DNA of 26,411 bases, from the NCBI GenBank assembly GCA_905216155.1, contig CAJMSU010000019.1:1-26411 (forward strand). Reading direction: 5' to 3'. The notes beneath the pieces were generated by a model. That model worked only from the letters and a program-made list of their open reading frames with translations. It ran no database searches and had not been told where the DNA came from. Below, piece after piece: positions 15,181 to 23,504 of this stretch; within the stretch, counting starts at the first letter, position 1, and every line of letters starts with the position of its first letter. The stretch is from an uncultured bacterium (GTDB lineage: Bacteria > Bacillota_I > Bacilli_A > RF39 > UBA660). Both the position numbers and the translations under genes were made by a program.

Positions 15181-15221
15181 ATATAAGTTATTTTATACAA
15201 TCACAAATTATTATAGCTAAT

Positions 15222-15248
15222 AAAAAAAGCTAGATTAACTAGCCTTTT
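15222..15248. terminator. Bidirectional terminator after yhgE
   Basis: GCTAG (15229-15233) and CTAGC (15239-15243) form a hairpin with an ATTAA loop. It is flanked by A7 on the left and by a T run on the right, so a T tract follows on either strand (seven T on the minus strand). It ends the tetR-yhgE operon. Confidence 0.8.
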
Positions 15249-15252
15249 TATT

Positions 15253-17310
15253 TTACTTACCTTTTTTCTCTTTAATATATGCTTGAACCATATTAATTAT
15301 GAAGAAGAAAGCAAATATTAAAAATACTATTAAGAAATATTTAGTTAATAAACTACTCTCTATGCTAACTAATGCTTCTTTTAATAATTTTATTGTATAT
15401 GTCATTGGTAGAACTGGGTTTAAGAATCTGAATCCTTTAGTTACAGTTTCTATTGGGAATGTACCACCACTAGCACCAAGTTGTAATACTAAAATTATTA
15501 AGGCAATAAATTTACCAACATCTCCAAAGTTTTCTATTAAGAAATCTATTATAGCTAAGAAGCAATTAGAAACTAGAATAATACAAATATAATATAAGAA
15601 AATATTTGTTATATCAAAATCTAATAATAATTGTAATAAAATTCCTAAAACAATTCCAGATAATGTTGCTAATCCATGATATAGAAGAGTTCTTTTGCAA
15701 CGTTTTTTACTATCTACTCCAAGAATTCCAAATCTACCTTCTTTATCGAAGTATAAAACCATAAATAACATTAAGCTTCCTACCCATAAAGCAATTGATA
15801 TGAAAAGTGGAGAAAATGCTGTACCATAACTTGATATTTTATTAACTTCTTTTGTTTTTACTTTTATTGGTTCTTTACTATAATCTGATAGTTTTTCTAC
15901 TTTTTTAACTTCATTTTTTGTAGAATCTATATTAGTATCTAATTCATTTTTAGCTTGAGAAACACTACTATTTAATGTCTTAGTACCAGTTGTTAAAGTA
16001 TTTATTCCTGATTGTAATTTTAATGAACTATCATATAAAGTTTGTGTTCCATTACTTAAAGTTTTGGCACCACCATATAATGTATAAGAACCTGTATTAA
16101 GTTTATCAAGACCATTTGTTAATTCTTCTAGGCCTTTTGTTAATGTTGTAAGTGAAGAGACAGTTTTATTTTTGGCAGTTGTTGCTACTTGTTTTGCTAC
16201 ACTTTCACTTACATTAGATGCAACTTGTTCTGCTACTGTTGATGCTGTAGAATAAGCAGTTTCTTTAGCTGTTTCTTCCATTATAGTAACTATTGTCTTA
16301 TACTCTACATATTCTTTTATATCATTAGCCCTATTAACACATTCTTGTTCATATCCTGTTTGAACTGGTGAGGTTGTACAAGCTATAATTAAATCATTTG
16401 ATAAATTTAATTGTTTAATTTTAGTTTGGTAGCCTTGATATATTGCATTGCCCCCTAATTTTGCAAGAGCAAGTTGTTCAATTTGTGTTTTATTTATACT
16501 ACTTTTTGCACCTTGAGCAGAACTAGTTTTAATATAGTTTAATGTAGCTTCATCAATTGCTTCTGAATTTTTTGTATCGTTAATTGATGAGTTAACGCTA
16601 TCTAGAATTTTTTTACTTCCATTATAAGCATTATTAATTCCAGAATTTAATTCTTTACTACCATCATCTATACTCTTACTACCATTTTTTATATCTTTTA
16701 CTCCATCGTTAAATTTTACATAATTATCTGCTAATGCAGTAGTACCTGTTTGTAATTTATTGGTACCATCTCCTAATTTTTCAAAACCATTGCTAATTGT
16801 TTTTAAAGAAGTAGGAATAGATTCAACATTATTTGATAAATTATCAACAATAGCAGAATTTACTGCATTATCTAGATTTTTTTCAACAGTAAGAACAACT
16901 GTATTAATTATTTGACTAGATAAATAATTTGACTTTTGGTTTGGAGAATAAGTAATAGTTGCATGACGTTTATTATTACTTGATGCACTTTCCATATTAG
17001 AAGTAAAGTCATCAGGAATATTAATAATTGCATAATACTTACCATCATTTAAACCATCTTCTGCTTTTTTAGATGATGTTACACTAAGTTTTAATTTTTT
17101 AGAATCTTTTATATTTTTAATTAATTCATTACCTTTATCACCTTTATCATTATTTACAATAGCAACAGGTAAATTATCAATATTACCTTTTCCATATGGA
17201 TTCCAATATGCTTTTAAATAAAAGAAACTATACATAAAAGGAATTAATAAAACAACTGTTACTATAACATATTTAAACCATGTACTTGTTTTTATACTTT
17301 TATTTTTCAT
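15253..17310 (-). CDS. yhgE: YhgE/Pip-family membrane protein (ABC-2-like)
   Basis: A 685-residue YhgE/Pip protein. One N-terminal helix (about 12-32) is followed by a large extracytoplasmic domain that opens with LPVAIVNNDKG, the family hallmark. This contains coiled-coil-like segments with repeated glycine-centred units (GFEKLGDGTNKLQTGT, GLEELTNGLDKLNTGS). The C-terminus has about six helices from residue 500 on, with GASGGTFPIE and NPVLPMTYTI typical of the family. Members include the Lactococcus phage-infection protein and relatives of the type VII secretion component EsaA; the substrate is generally unknown. The ATG at 17308-17310 follows GGGAGG; a TTG two codons upstream is too close to that site. 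It is co-transcribed with the tetR gene 13 bases upstream. Confidence 0.92.
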   Translation of the reverse strand: MKNKSIKTSTWFKYVIVTVVLLIPFMYSFFYLKAYWNPYGKGNIDNLPVAIVNNDKGDKGNELIKNIKDSKKLKLSVTSSKKAEDGLNDGKYYAIINIPDDFTSNMESASSNNKRHATITYSPNQKSNYLSSQIINTVVLTVEKNLDNAVNSAIVDNLSNNVESIPTSLKTISNGFEKLGDGTNKLQTGTTALADNYVKFNDGVKDIKNGSKSIDDGSKELNSGINNAYNGSKKILDSVNSSINDTKNSEAIDEATLNYIKTSSAQGAKSSINKTQIEQLALAKLGGNAIYQGYQTKIKQLNLSNDLIIACTTSPVQTGYEQECVNRANDIKEYVEYKTIVTIMEETAKETAYSTASTVAEQVASNVSESVAKQVATTAKNKTVSSLTTLTKGLEELTNGLDKLNTGSYTLYGGAKTLSNGTQTLYDSSLKLQSGINTLTTGTKTLNSSVSQAKNELDTNIDSTKNEVKKVEKLSDYSKEPIKVKTKEVNKISSYGTAFSPLFISIALWVGSLMLFMVLYFDKEGRFGILGVDSKKRCKRTLLYHGLATLSGIVLGILLQLLLDFDITNIFLYYICIILVSNCFLAIIDFLIENFGDVGKFIALIILVLQLGASGGTFPIETVTKGFRFLNPVLPMTYTIKLLKEALVSIESSLLTKYFLIVFLIFAFFFIINMVQAYIKEKKGK

Positions 17311-17323
17311 AAACAAAACCTCC

Positions 17324-17881
17324 CTAATTTAATAATCCTTCTTTTAATATTGTAGTAACTTCACGAGTAACTTTTTCTTCATCAATATCTAAATCATATT
17401 CAAATAATACACTCAAGAACACCTTATATAAAATAAATGCTGTTAAATGGGCATCACACTTTTTAATGTTACCTAATTCAATTTCATTTTTAATTTTTTC
17501 TTCTAAATAATTAATAATTTCATCGTCATAGATTTTTAAAAAAACATGTCCTTTTTTATTTTGAGAGTTTCTTATTTCATTAGATATTGTAGAGATTAGT
17601 GAACTATTATTTCTAAACATCAACATACTATATAAATTTCTTGCAACTAATTCTATAAAAGATTTATTACCATCATTTTCATCATCAAGCTTTTTTTTCA
17701 TTTCTTCAAGTTCTTCCTGAATAAAATATGAAAACATAGAATCTTTATCCTTAAAATAAGAATAAATTGTTTTTTTGGTAACACCAGATTCTTTAGCTAT
17801 TTCATCCATTGAAACTTTTTTATAACCATACTTAGTAAATAATCTTCTAGCAGTATCAATTACAGCTTCCCTTTTATCCAT
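17324..17881 (-). CDS. TetR-family regulator of the yhgE operon
   Basis: A 185-residue TetR-family repressor. The N-terminal helix-turn-helix is clear (IDTARRLFTKYGYKKVSMDEI, then AKESGVTKKTIYSYFKDK at about 31-48). The C-terminal ligand-binding region is helical and has no recognisable ligand motif. The ATG at 17879-17881 follows AGGAAGTG; a GTG three codons upstream is less likely. It is the first gene of a two-gene operon with yhgE, a common pairing for this family. Paired repeats upstream overlap its promoter, so it probably represses itself and yhgE. Confidence 0.93.
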   Translation of the reverse strand: MDKREAVIDTARRLFTKYGYKKVSMDEIAKESGVTKKTIYSYFKDKDSMFSYFIQEELEEMKKKLDDENDGNKSFIELVARNLYSMLMFRNNSSLISTISNEIRNSQNKKGHVFLKIYDDEIINYLEEKIKNEIELGNIKKCDAHLTAFILYKVFLSVLFEYDLDIDEEKVTREVTTILKEGLLN

Positions 17882-17900
17882 ATAATTCACTTCCTACAAA

Positions 17901-17935
17901 TATACCAATATACTAATTCAGTATACCAGTATATT
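17901..17935. promoter_or_regulatory. Candidate TetR operator: two repeats 21 bp apart
   Basis: TATACCAATATACT (17901-17914) and TATACCAGTATATT (17922-17935) are near-identical direct repeats with a 21-bp period, two turns of the helix. Between them the inner ends make an inverted repeat TATACT-AATTC-AGTATA (17909-17925). The second copy overlaps the -10 box of the tetR-yhgE promoter. Confidence 0.7.
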
Positions 17936-17961
17936 ATATACATCGTCTTTTGATTTTGCAA
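17933..17961 (-). promoter_or_regulatory. Sigma-A promoter of the tetR-yhgE operon
   Basis: On the minus strand TTGCAA (17956-17961) is followed after 17 bases by TATAAT (17933-17938). The operator repeats begin within the -10 and extend downstream over the transcription start. Confidence 0.8.
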
Positions 17962-17981
17962 CTATTTTTAGCTTATTATCC

Positions 17982-18025
17982 ATAGAAAATAGACAAACTA
18001 TGCAAATTTGTCCATTATTTTCTAT
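17982..18025 (-). repeat. Long inverted repeat at the end of the FtsX-type permease gene
   Basis: ATAGAAAATAGACAAA (17982-17997) pairs with TTTGTCCATTATTTTCTAT (18007-18025), a 16-bp stem with a 3-base bulge and a 9-base loop. The right arm contains the stop codon at 18022. No T run follows on the minus strand, so it is either a weak terminator or an mRNA 3'-end stabiliser. Confidence 0.6.
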
Positions 18026-20412
18026 TCGTTTGCTTTTAAACTACTTACCATATCAATTGTATTTACTTTTTTAGCTAAATATTTGGATACAAAATATGAA
18101 ACTAGGTATGTTCCTATGGCTGCTAAAACATAAGTCCATGGTTCTATATGAACACCAAAATCATAATTTTCATCTAGGCAAGCTTTAAATAGATATGATG
18201 TTAAGTTATATCCTAAAGGAAGTCCTATAATAATGGATGCTATACATATCCAACTATTTTGGAGTGAGAAAATATTTTGAATTTTTTTATTACTAAAACC
18301 TAGAACTTTTAGTGTTGCAAATTGATATTCTTTTTCTCCAAAAGATAGAATACTCATATTATAAATAATTACTATTCCAAGTATAATTGCAAAAACAATA
18401 ATTATTATAATCATTTGTCTCATCATAGAAAGCATATTACTAATTGCTTCTTTTAACTCATTTATGTTTTGAACAATTTCAACATCCTTTATTGTTTTAG
18501 CTTTAGATAAATCTTTATCAGTATATATTGAATCAGGTTTATAAGTTATTCCTATTTTTTCTATATACTTCTTGGTTGCAGTTAAACCTTGTACTTGTGG
18601 ATCTTTATAGAATCCTACAACTTTAGATTCATAATATTTTTTATCTCCATAAACGTGCCATTTAACAGCATCACCAATAGATATGTTATTAGTATCGGCA
18701 AATTTATATGTAACATAAATACCTTCATCTGAGGTTAATTTTTTAAATTTATATTTGTTATCAATAAAACGAATATAATTATTAGAATCATCTACAAATA
18801 TGGTATTTGCTTTTCTATTATTATTTTTATCTTTTATTTCAATTGCTAATGTTTTACTTGTAGCATTACCATATTTTTCTTTTAGATTATTTAATGATTC
18901 ATTTGAAATATTTTCTTTTAAATTCAATTTATAATTAAAATTATATAAATCATCAAATTGTAATTTTATAAAATAGTTCATACTATTTAACATACCTAGA
19001 GCACATACAATTAGGGTACAACAGCCAACAATTCCAATAACACCTGTTACTGTTCTAAATTTATTTCTTAGAATATCTCTTATATTCCATTTTGATTGGA
19101 ACTTCATTTTTTTAAATATTCCTTTTGTTGTGATATTTAAGCTTTTTTGCCTTATATTTGGCATTTCATTTTTTAGACTATCAACAGGTTTTTTCTTTAA
19201 TTCTTTAAAGCATGTTAGGAATGTAATTATACTGATTACTAAAACCACTAATAGTGCAACAAGATAAGTTGTTTTATTTATATAAACATATCCATTTGGA
19301 ACTTCAAAGAATGACATTTCTAAGTTTAAGAATACGCTTCCAAGAAAATATTTACCAAGAACAATTCCTAATATGGCACCAACAAGTGATACCCATAAGC
19401 CATATCCAACATAGTGCATTGTAATTTTAAGTTTAGAAAATCCTAAGGCTTTTAAAGTGCCAATTTGTATTTTTTGTTTTTTTACTACTCTTGTCATAGT
19501 TGTAATTACAGAAAGTAATGCAATAAATAGAAATAATCCAGAGAATATTCCAACATAAGCAGAACCTTCATCAATTTCTCCTTGATACATAGAATAACTT
19601 GAGGTATCTTCTATATCAATGGTTGCTAAAGCATTATTAATATTTTGTTCTATATCATTTTTTACTTGATTATTATTTTTCTTATTATTTACATCAACCA
19701 TTATATAATTAAATGGTATATAATCTAAGTAATTAAAATTAGGTTTTAACTTATTAAAAAGGTCATCTGTAATTTCTATGTTCATGTTTTTTGCCATTTC
19801 ATCTTTTACCTGGCTTTTTATAAAATCTTCTATTTCATTAACAGACATATAAATAAGACCATATGTTTTATGATTAGGCATTAGTTGTGAAGAATCTTTT
19901 ACATCATATAAATGATCTGGAATATAAATAATACCTAAAACTTTTTCTTTAAATAAGTAATTGTCATACTTAAATGATATATAATCTCCTACTTTGATAT
20001 TATTTTCTTTAGCGTAAAAGTAATCTATATAAATACCTTTTTTGTCTTTATTGAACTTTTCTCCTGACTTTACATAAAACTTACTGATATCATTAGATTC
20101 TATAATTGATACTAAGTAAGATTTATCATCATCTTTCCCATCAGTCATAGTAAGTTCTAGTTTTCTTTCAGCATTTTTAACATTTTTTATATTTTTAATA
20201 TTATCTAAATCATCGTTTGTAAAACTTTTACCTAAGACATTTATATCTTGTAAATTATTTTTGGTATAAAAATTATTTGCTGTTATAGTCATACCATCCA
20301 TATATGCCTCTATTCCAGCATAAACCATTACACCTATTGTGACCATTAATAGTATCGTGATAAATTGTGACTTGTTTTTCAACATATCACGTAGCATTTT
20401 TCTTTTTAACAT
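18022..20412 (-). CDS. FtsX/MacB-type ABC transporter permease
   Basis: A 796-residue permease. It has an N-terminal membrane helix (about 16-35), a large extracytoplasmic domain, a first FtsX-type three-helix block (about 285-410, with TRVVKKQKIQIGTLKALGFS), a second N-terminal-like helix near 455-475 after a second periplasmic-type entry, and a final FtsX block (about 670-790, with FGEKEYQFATLKVLGFSNKKI). The repeated xQxxTLKxLGFS motif in the coupling helix marks both halves. Such proteins work with a MacB-type ATPase and move peptides, antibiotics or lipoproteins by mechanotransmission. The ATG is two bases after the ATPase stop, so the two are coupled. The substrate cannot be read from the sequence. 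Confidence 0.93.
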   Translation of the reverse strand: MLKRKMLRDMLKNKSQFITILLMVTIGVMVYAGIEAYMDGMTITANNFYTKNNLQDINVLGKSFTNDDLDNIKNIKNVKNAERKLELTMTDGKDDDKSYLVSIIESNDISKFYVKSGEKFNKDKKGIYIDYFYAKENNIKVGDYISFKYDNYLFKEKVLGIIYIPDHLYDVKDSSQLMPNHKTYGLIYMSVNEIEDFIKSQVKDEMAKNMNIEITDDLFNKLKPNFNYLDYIPFNYIMVDVNNKKNNNQVKNDIEQNINNALATIDIEDTSSYSMYQGEIDEGSAYVGIFSGLFLFIALLSVITTMTRVVKKQKIQIGTLKALGFSKLKITMHYVGYGLWVSLVGAILGIVLGKYFLGSVFLNLEMSFFEVPNGYVYINKTTYLVALLVVLVISIITFLTCFKELKKKPVDSLKNEMPNIRQKSLNITTKGIFKKMKFQSKWNIRDILRNKFRTVTGVIGIVGCCTLIVCALGMLNSMNYFIKLQFDDLYNFNYKLNLKENISNESLNNLKEKYGNATSKTLAIEIKDKNNNRKANTIFVDDSNNYIRFIDNKYKFKKLTSDEGIYVTYKFADTNNISIGDAVKWHVYGDKKYYESKVVGFYKDPQVQGLTATKKYIEKIGITYKPDSIYTDKDLSKAKTIKDVEIVQNINELKEAISNMLSMMRQMIIIIIVFAIILGIVIIYNMSILSFGEKEYQFATLKVLGFSNKKIQNIFSLQNSWICIASIIIGLPLGYNLTSYLFKACLDENYDFGVHIEPWTYVLAAIGTYLVSYFVSKYLAKKVNTIDMVSSLKANE

Positions 20413-20413
20413 A

Positions 20414-21124
20414 TTACCACACTACTTCATCAATATTTTTTGGATGTTTATTTATTTCATTAGATATGATTTTACCATTTTTTAATTTTATAACTCTATC
20501 AGCTATTTCTGCGATTAATGAATTATGGGTTACAATAATAACAGTATTTTCTCCATTATCTTCATCACATTGCTTTCTTAATAATTTTAATACTTCAATG
20601 CCAGTACTTGAATCAAGTGCACCAGTTGGTTCGTCTGCTAATATGATACTTGGATCTTTAGCAATTGCTCTAGCAATAGATACTCTTTGTTGTTCTCCAC
20701 CTGATAATTGATTAGGAAATTTATTAGCATGTCTTTCTAGCCCAACTTCTTTTAGAACCTTTTTTGCTAGTTTAGGTTTTTTTACAATATCATTTACAAT
20801 TTCTACATTTTCTAAAACTGTTAATGTTGGTAAAATATTATAAAATTGAAAGATAAATCCAACATTTTCAGCACGATATTTTGTAAGTTCAATATCACTA
20901 TAATTAGATATTACTCCACCATCTACTGTGATTTTTCCTGATGTTACATTATCCATACCACCTAGTAAATTTAAAAGTGTTGATTTACCGGCACCTGATG
21001 GACCTAAAATAACTACAAATTCGCCAGTGTTAATGGAAAAATTAACTTTATCTAAAGCTTTGAATTTTTTACCACCAACTTCATAACTTTTAACTACATT
21101 TTCAAATTTGATTAACTCACTCAT
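20414..21124 (-). CDS. MacB/LolD-type ABC transporter ATPase
   Basis: A 236-residue ATPase with all motifs intact: Walker A GPSGAGKS at 41-48, Q-loop Q93, signature LSGGEQQR at 140-147, Walker B IILADEP at 160-166, and the switch histidine H200 in IVTH. The phrase PTGALDSSTG and the insertion near the Q-loop (FYNILPTLTVLENV) are typical of the MacB/LolD/FtsE group that partners FtsX-type permeases, which fits the permease gene directly downstream. AAAGGGTAG precedes the ATG. The promoter is overlapped by operators of the divergent TetR regulator, so export is probably induced by the regulator's ligand. Confidence 0.96.
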   Translation of the reverse strand: MSELIKFENVVKSYEVGGKKFKALDKVNFSINTGEFVVILGPSGAGKSTLLNLLGGMDNVTSGKITVDGGVISNYSDIELTKYRAENVGFIFQFYNILPTLTVLENVEIVNDIVKKPKLAKKVLKEVGLERHANKFPNQLSGGEQQRVSIARAIAKDPSIILADEPTGALDSSTGIEVLKLLRKQCDEDNGENTVIIVTHNSLIAEIADRVIKLKNGKIISNEINKHPKNIDEVVW

Positions 21125-21139
21125 AAAACTACCCTTTCC

Positions 21140-21163
21140 AAATATGAATGTTATGTCATATTT
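21140..21163. promoter_or_regulatory. TetR operator O1
   Basis: AAATATGA-N8-TCATATTT is a perfect inverted repeat with an 8-base spacer. It begins just downstream of the ABC operon's -10 box and covers the start of transcription. The half-sites are the same as in O2 (21196-21229). Confidence 0.75.
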
Positions 21164-21169
21164 AATTAA

Positions 21170-21198
21170 ATTATACTTTTATTTATTATAAGAGTCAA
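21170..21198 (-). promoter_or_regulatory. Sigma-A promoter of the ABC ATPase-permease operon
   Basis: On the minus strand TTGACT (21193-21198) is followed after 17 bases by TATAAT (21170-21175). Operator O2 overlaps the -35, and O1 lies across the start site. Confidence 0.88.
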
Positions 21199-21229
21199 CA
21201 AAATATGAATAATTTATCATATTTTGTTG
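21196..21229. promoter_or_regulatory. TetR operator O2
   Basis: CAACAAAATATGA (21196-21208) and TCATATTTTGTTG (21217-21229) form a perfect 13-bp inverted repeat with an 8-base spacer. It contains the O1 half-sites AAATATGA and TCATATTT. It overlaps the -35 boxes of both divergent promoters. Confidence 0.88.
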
Positions 21230-21255
21230 CTTAAAATAATTTTAAAGTCTATAAT
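21227..21255 (+). promoter_or_regulatory. Sigma-A promoter of the divergent tetR gene
   Basis: TTGCTT (21227-21232) is followed after 17 bases by TATAAT (21250-21255). The -35 overlaps the right end of operator O2, which suggests autoregulation. Confidence 0.75.
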
Positions 21256-21273
21256 ATTAGTTAGAAGGACTGA

Positions 21274-21885
21274 ATGTTTATGAGTGAAAAAAGAATTCCA
21301 ACACAAAAAAGATCTATAGAAAAGAGAAATAAAATTATAGAAAAAGGCTTTGAGCTTATTTGCTTTCGGGGCTACTATAATACTAATACAACACAAATTG
21401 CTAAATATGCAGGTGTATCTACTGGTATTATTTATCAATATTTTGATGATAAAAAAGAGATATTTTTACAGGGTATAAAAAATTATTCAAATAATATAAT
21501 GTTTCCAATGATAAATATATTAGAAAATAAAAAAATTGATATTTTTAATTTAGATTTAATATTAAATGATATGTTAGATACTTTTATTAAAACACATACT
21601 ATTTCTAGAGGAGCTCATGAAGAGATTATGGCTATGTCTCATATTGATAGTGATGTTGGAAGTATATTTAAAGAAGCAGAAATGAATTCAACTAATAAGA
21701 TAGTTAATCTATTAAGAAATAATAATATAGAAATTGAAAACGCTAAAGAAAAGGTGCATATTATAATTGGTATAGTAGAAAATTTTTGTCATGAGGTTGT
21801 ATACCATAAACATGATGCTATAAATTATGATATAATGAGACAGGAAGTAATTGGTTTAATAAAGAAAATATTAATTGAAAAGTAA
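21274..21885 (+). CDS. TetR-family regulator divergent from the ABC operon
   Basis: A 203-residue TetR-family regulator on the plus strand. The helix-turn-helix is at about 27-58 (LICFRGYYNTNTTQIAKYAG, then VSTGIIYQYFDDK). The C-terminal domain is helical, with a segment ISRGAHEEIMAMSHIDSDVG seen in a branch of TetR proteins that often sits beside efflux genes. The ATG at 21274 has AGAAGGACTGA just upstream; a second ATG two codons on is less well spaced. It is divergent from the MacB/FtsX-type operon and shares a 149-base regulatory region that holds two matching palindromes. A terminator follows. Confidence 0.93.
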   Translation: MFMSEKRIPTQKRSIEKRNKIIEKGFELICFRGYYNTNTTQIAKYAGVSTGIIYQYFDDKKEIFLQGIKNYSNNIMFPMINILENKKIDIFNLDLILNDMLDTFIKTHTISRGAHEEIMAMSHIDSDVGSIFKEAEMNSTNKIVNLLRNNNIEIENAKEKVHIIIGIVENFCHEVVYHKHDAINYDIMRQEVIGLIKKILIEK

Positions 21886-21896
21886 TTAAAAAAAGT

Positions 21897-21927
21897 AAAA
21901 ATCCAGAATACTAAAAACTGGATTTTT
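21897..21927. terminator. Bidirectional intrinsic terminator
   Basis: AAAAATCCAG (21897-21906) pairs with CTGGATTTTT (21918-21927) across an 11-base loop, followed by more T on the plus strand and by a T-rich run on the minus strand. It serves both the tetR gene and the convergent ABC-2 permease gene. Confidence 0.85.
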
Positions 21928-21938
21928 TTATTTTAATA

Positions 21939-23504
21939 TTATTTTTTTATTTTAAATGTTCTTGGAGCATATTTATAAACTAAACTTATTCCTAATATTA
22001 TATAAATTATGGTTATGATAATTCCTAGGAGTGAAAATATTGTTGGAGACAGAGTTATTTTTGTTAGTTGATAAGAAATAAAATATGTAAAAAATGATAC
22101 TATCATATAACTAATACTTTTTAATTGCATTTTCTTATTATATGGTTGTAATAAATAATATATTATTAAATAATGAGTTGAGAAGAAAATACTTAAAACT
22201 ATTATGAATAAAGGTATACTTATATAATCAATTATATTAGTAGTAGATCCTGTTATATATATTATTATTGGTAAAAATATAGCCAAAATAATTGCTGGTA
22301 ATAAATTTATTTTTATTAAGGTAATTAGTCTTTGTTTAAATATATTTAATATTACATCTTTATTTCTATAGAAATTAAATGTTAACATAGCGTGATCACA
22401 ATTATAAAACATAGCTTGAGTAACTATAGCTCCCCTATTTACAAAATACATAAATAATACAAGCCATGAGAATTTTGTTAATAATATTTTGTTGATTTCA
22501 AAAGCAAAACTTTTGTTATATATTGTTAATATGATAATAGTTATTAAACTTATAAATATTATAGCACTATATTTTTTAGCACTTCTTAAAAGTATTTCTT
22601 TATGTCTTTCAAAAAATATTGTATTAAATAAGTCATAGCCATGTTTTCCTTTTAATTTTTTACTATTTATATATTTATCTTTATTTTTAACTTCTACCAT
22701 TTTTTGTCTTGTGTATTCTTTTTCGAGTTCTTGATTCATTACTTTGTTTATAGGATTTAATTTTTTATAAATTGTTTTATAGTTTTTAATACTAATTAAA
22801 TATATTAAAAATATAATTGATATAGGAATTGATATAAGTGTTATTAAGATAGCTAGATTATTATTTATTAAGATATTATTTTTTAGAAGTAACAATATTA
22901 ACAATAAACCAGTTATTACTACTGTCCAATATATTTTATAATTATTAATAATTAAATCATTGTATTTTCTATAATACATAATATTAAGGGACTCACCTAT
23001 TATTCTTAGTAGTAATGTAAATAGTGATAAAATTATAGCGATTGGTGAGGTAATTATCATTAATAAGAAAATAGTATTTAAAATAAAATTAATAAATAAT
23101 GAAGAGATTAAATCTGCTTTTAAATATTTATTAGCATTCATATTAAATAAAATTATAGAGAAATACTTTTTAGTAGATGTTGATAATAAATTATTATTAA
23201 TAATCATACCAATAATTGTAAAAATTATATATGCTGTTATGAATGATGAAGATAAATTGCTTTTATTTAGTTTTTCTACTATTAAATATATTATAGAAAA
23301 ATAAATAGATTTTATAACTATTAATTTTAATAAAGCTAATATAATTAAAATAATTCTTATAAAAAATTTTAATATCTTGTTTTTATAAATATCATTTCCA
23401 ACTATTAAATCTTTAAATATGGGTGATTTTTTTAGTATGTAGATGAAGGAATTAATAGAATAAGTTAGATCTATTTTTAATGATTTGGTTAATATATTAA
23501 TCAT
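21939..23504 (-). CDS. ABC-2-type transporter permease
   Basis: A 521-residue, highly hydrophobic protein with about twelve membrane helices and one long charged cytoplasmic segment near residues 245-300 (KLNPINKVMNQELEKEYTRQK). There is no extracytoplasmic domain of note. The start ATG overlaps the last codons of the ATPase gene by 8 bases, which identifies it as the membrane partner of that ATPase. Very high isoleucine, asparagine and lysine content reflects the AT-rich genome. Large one-protein permeases of this kind often export peptides such as bacteriocins or confer resistance to them; the cargo here is unknown, and no peptide gene is seen beside it. Confidence 0.85.
   Translation of the reverse strand: MINILTKSLKIDLTYSINSFIYILKKSPIFKDLIVGNDIYKNKILKFFIRIILIILALLKLIVIKSIYFSIIYLIVEKLNKSNLSSSFITAYIIFTIIGMIINNNLLSTSTKKYFSIILFNMNANKYLKADLISSLFINFILNTIFLLMIITSPIAIILSLFTLLLRIIGESLNIMYYRKYNDLIINNYKIYWTVVITGLLLILLLLKNNILINNNLAILITLISIPISIIFLIYLISIKNYKTIYKKLNPINKVMNQELEKEYTRQKMVEVKNKDKYINSKKLKGKHGYDLFNTIFFERHKEILLRSAKKYSAIIFISLITIIILTIYNKSFAFEINKILLTKFSWLVLFMYFVNRGAIVTQAMFYNCDHAMLTFNFYRNKDVILNIFKQRLITLIKINLLPAIILAIFLPIIIYITGSTTNIIDYISIPLFIIVLSIFFSTHYLIIYYLLQPYNKKMQLKSISYMIVSFFTYFISYQLTKITLSPTIFSLLGIIITIIYIILGISLVYKYAPRTFKIKK

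Noticed and set aside
21140..21229. Paired palindromes as a possible CRISPR or transposon end
   Set aside because: There are only two copies, they fit TetR operator geometry over two divergent promoters, and there is no spacer array or transposase.
21217..21438. Minus-strand open frame across the tetR start and operator O2
   Set aside because: It overlaps the start of a clear tetR gene on the other strand and includes promoter and operator DNA.
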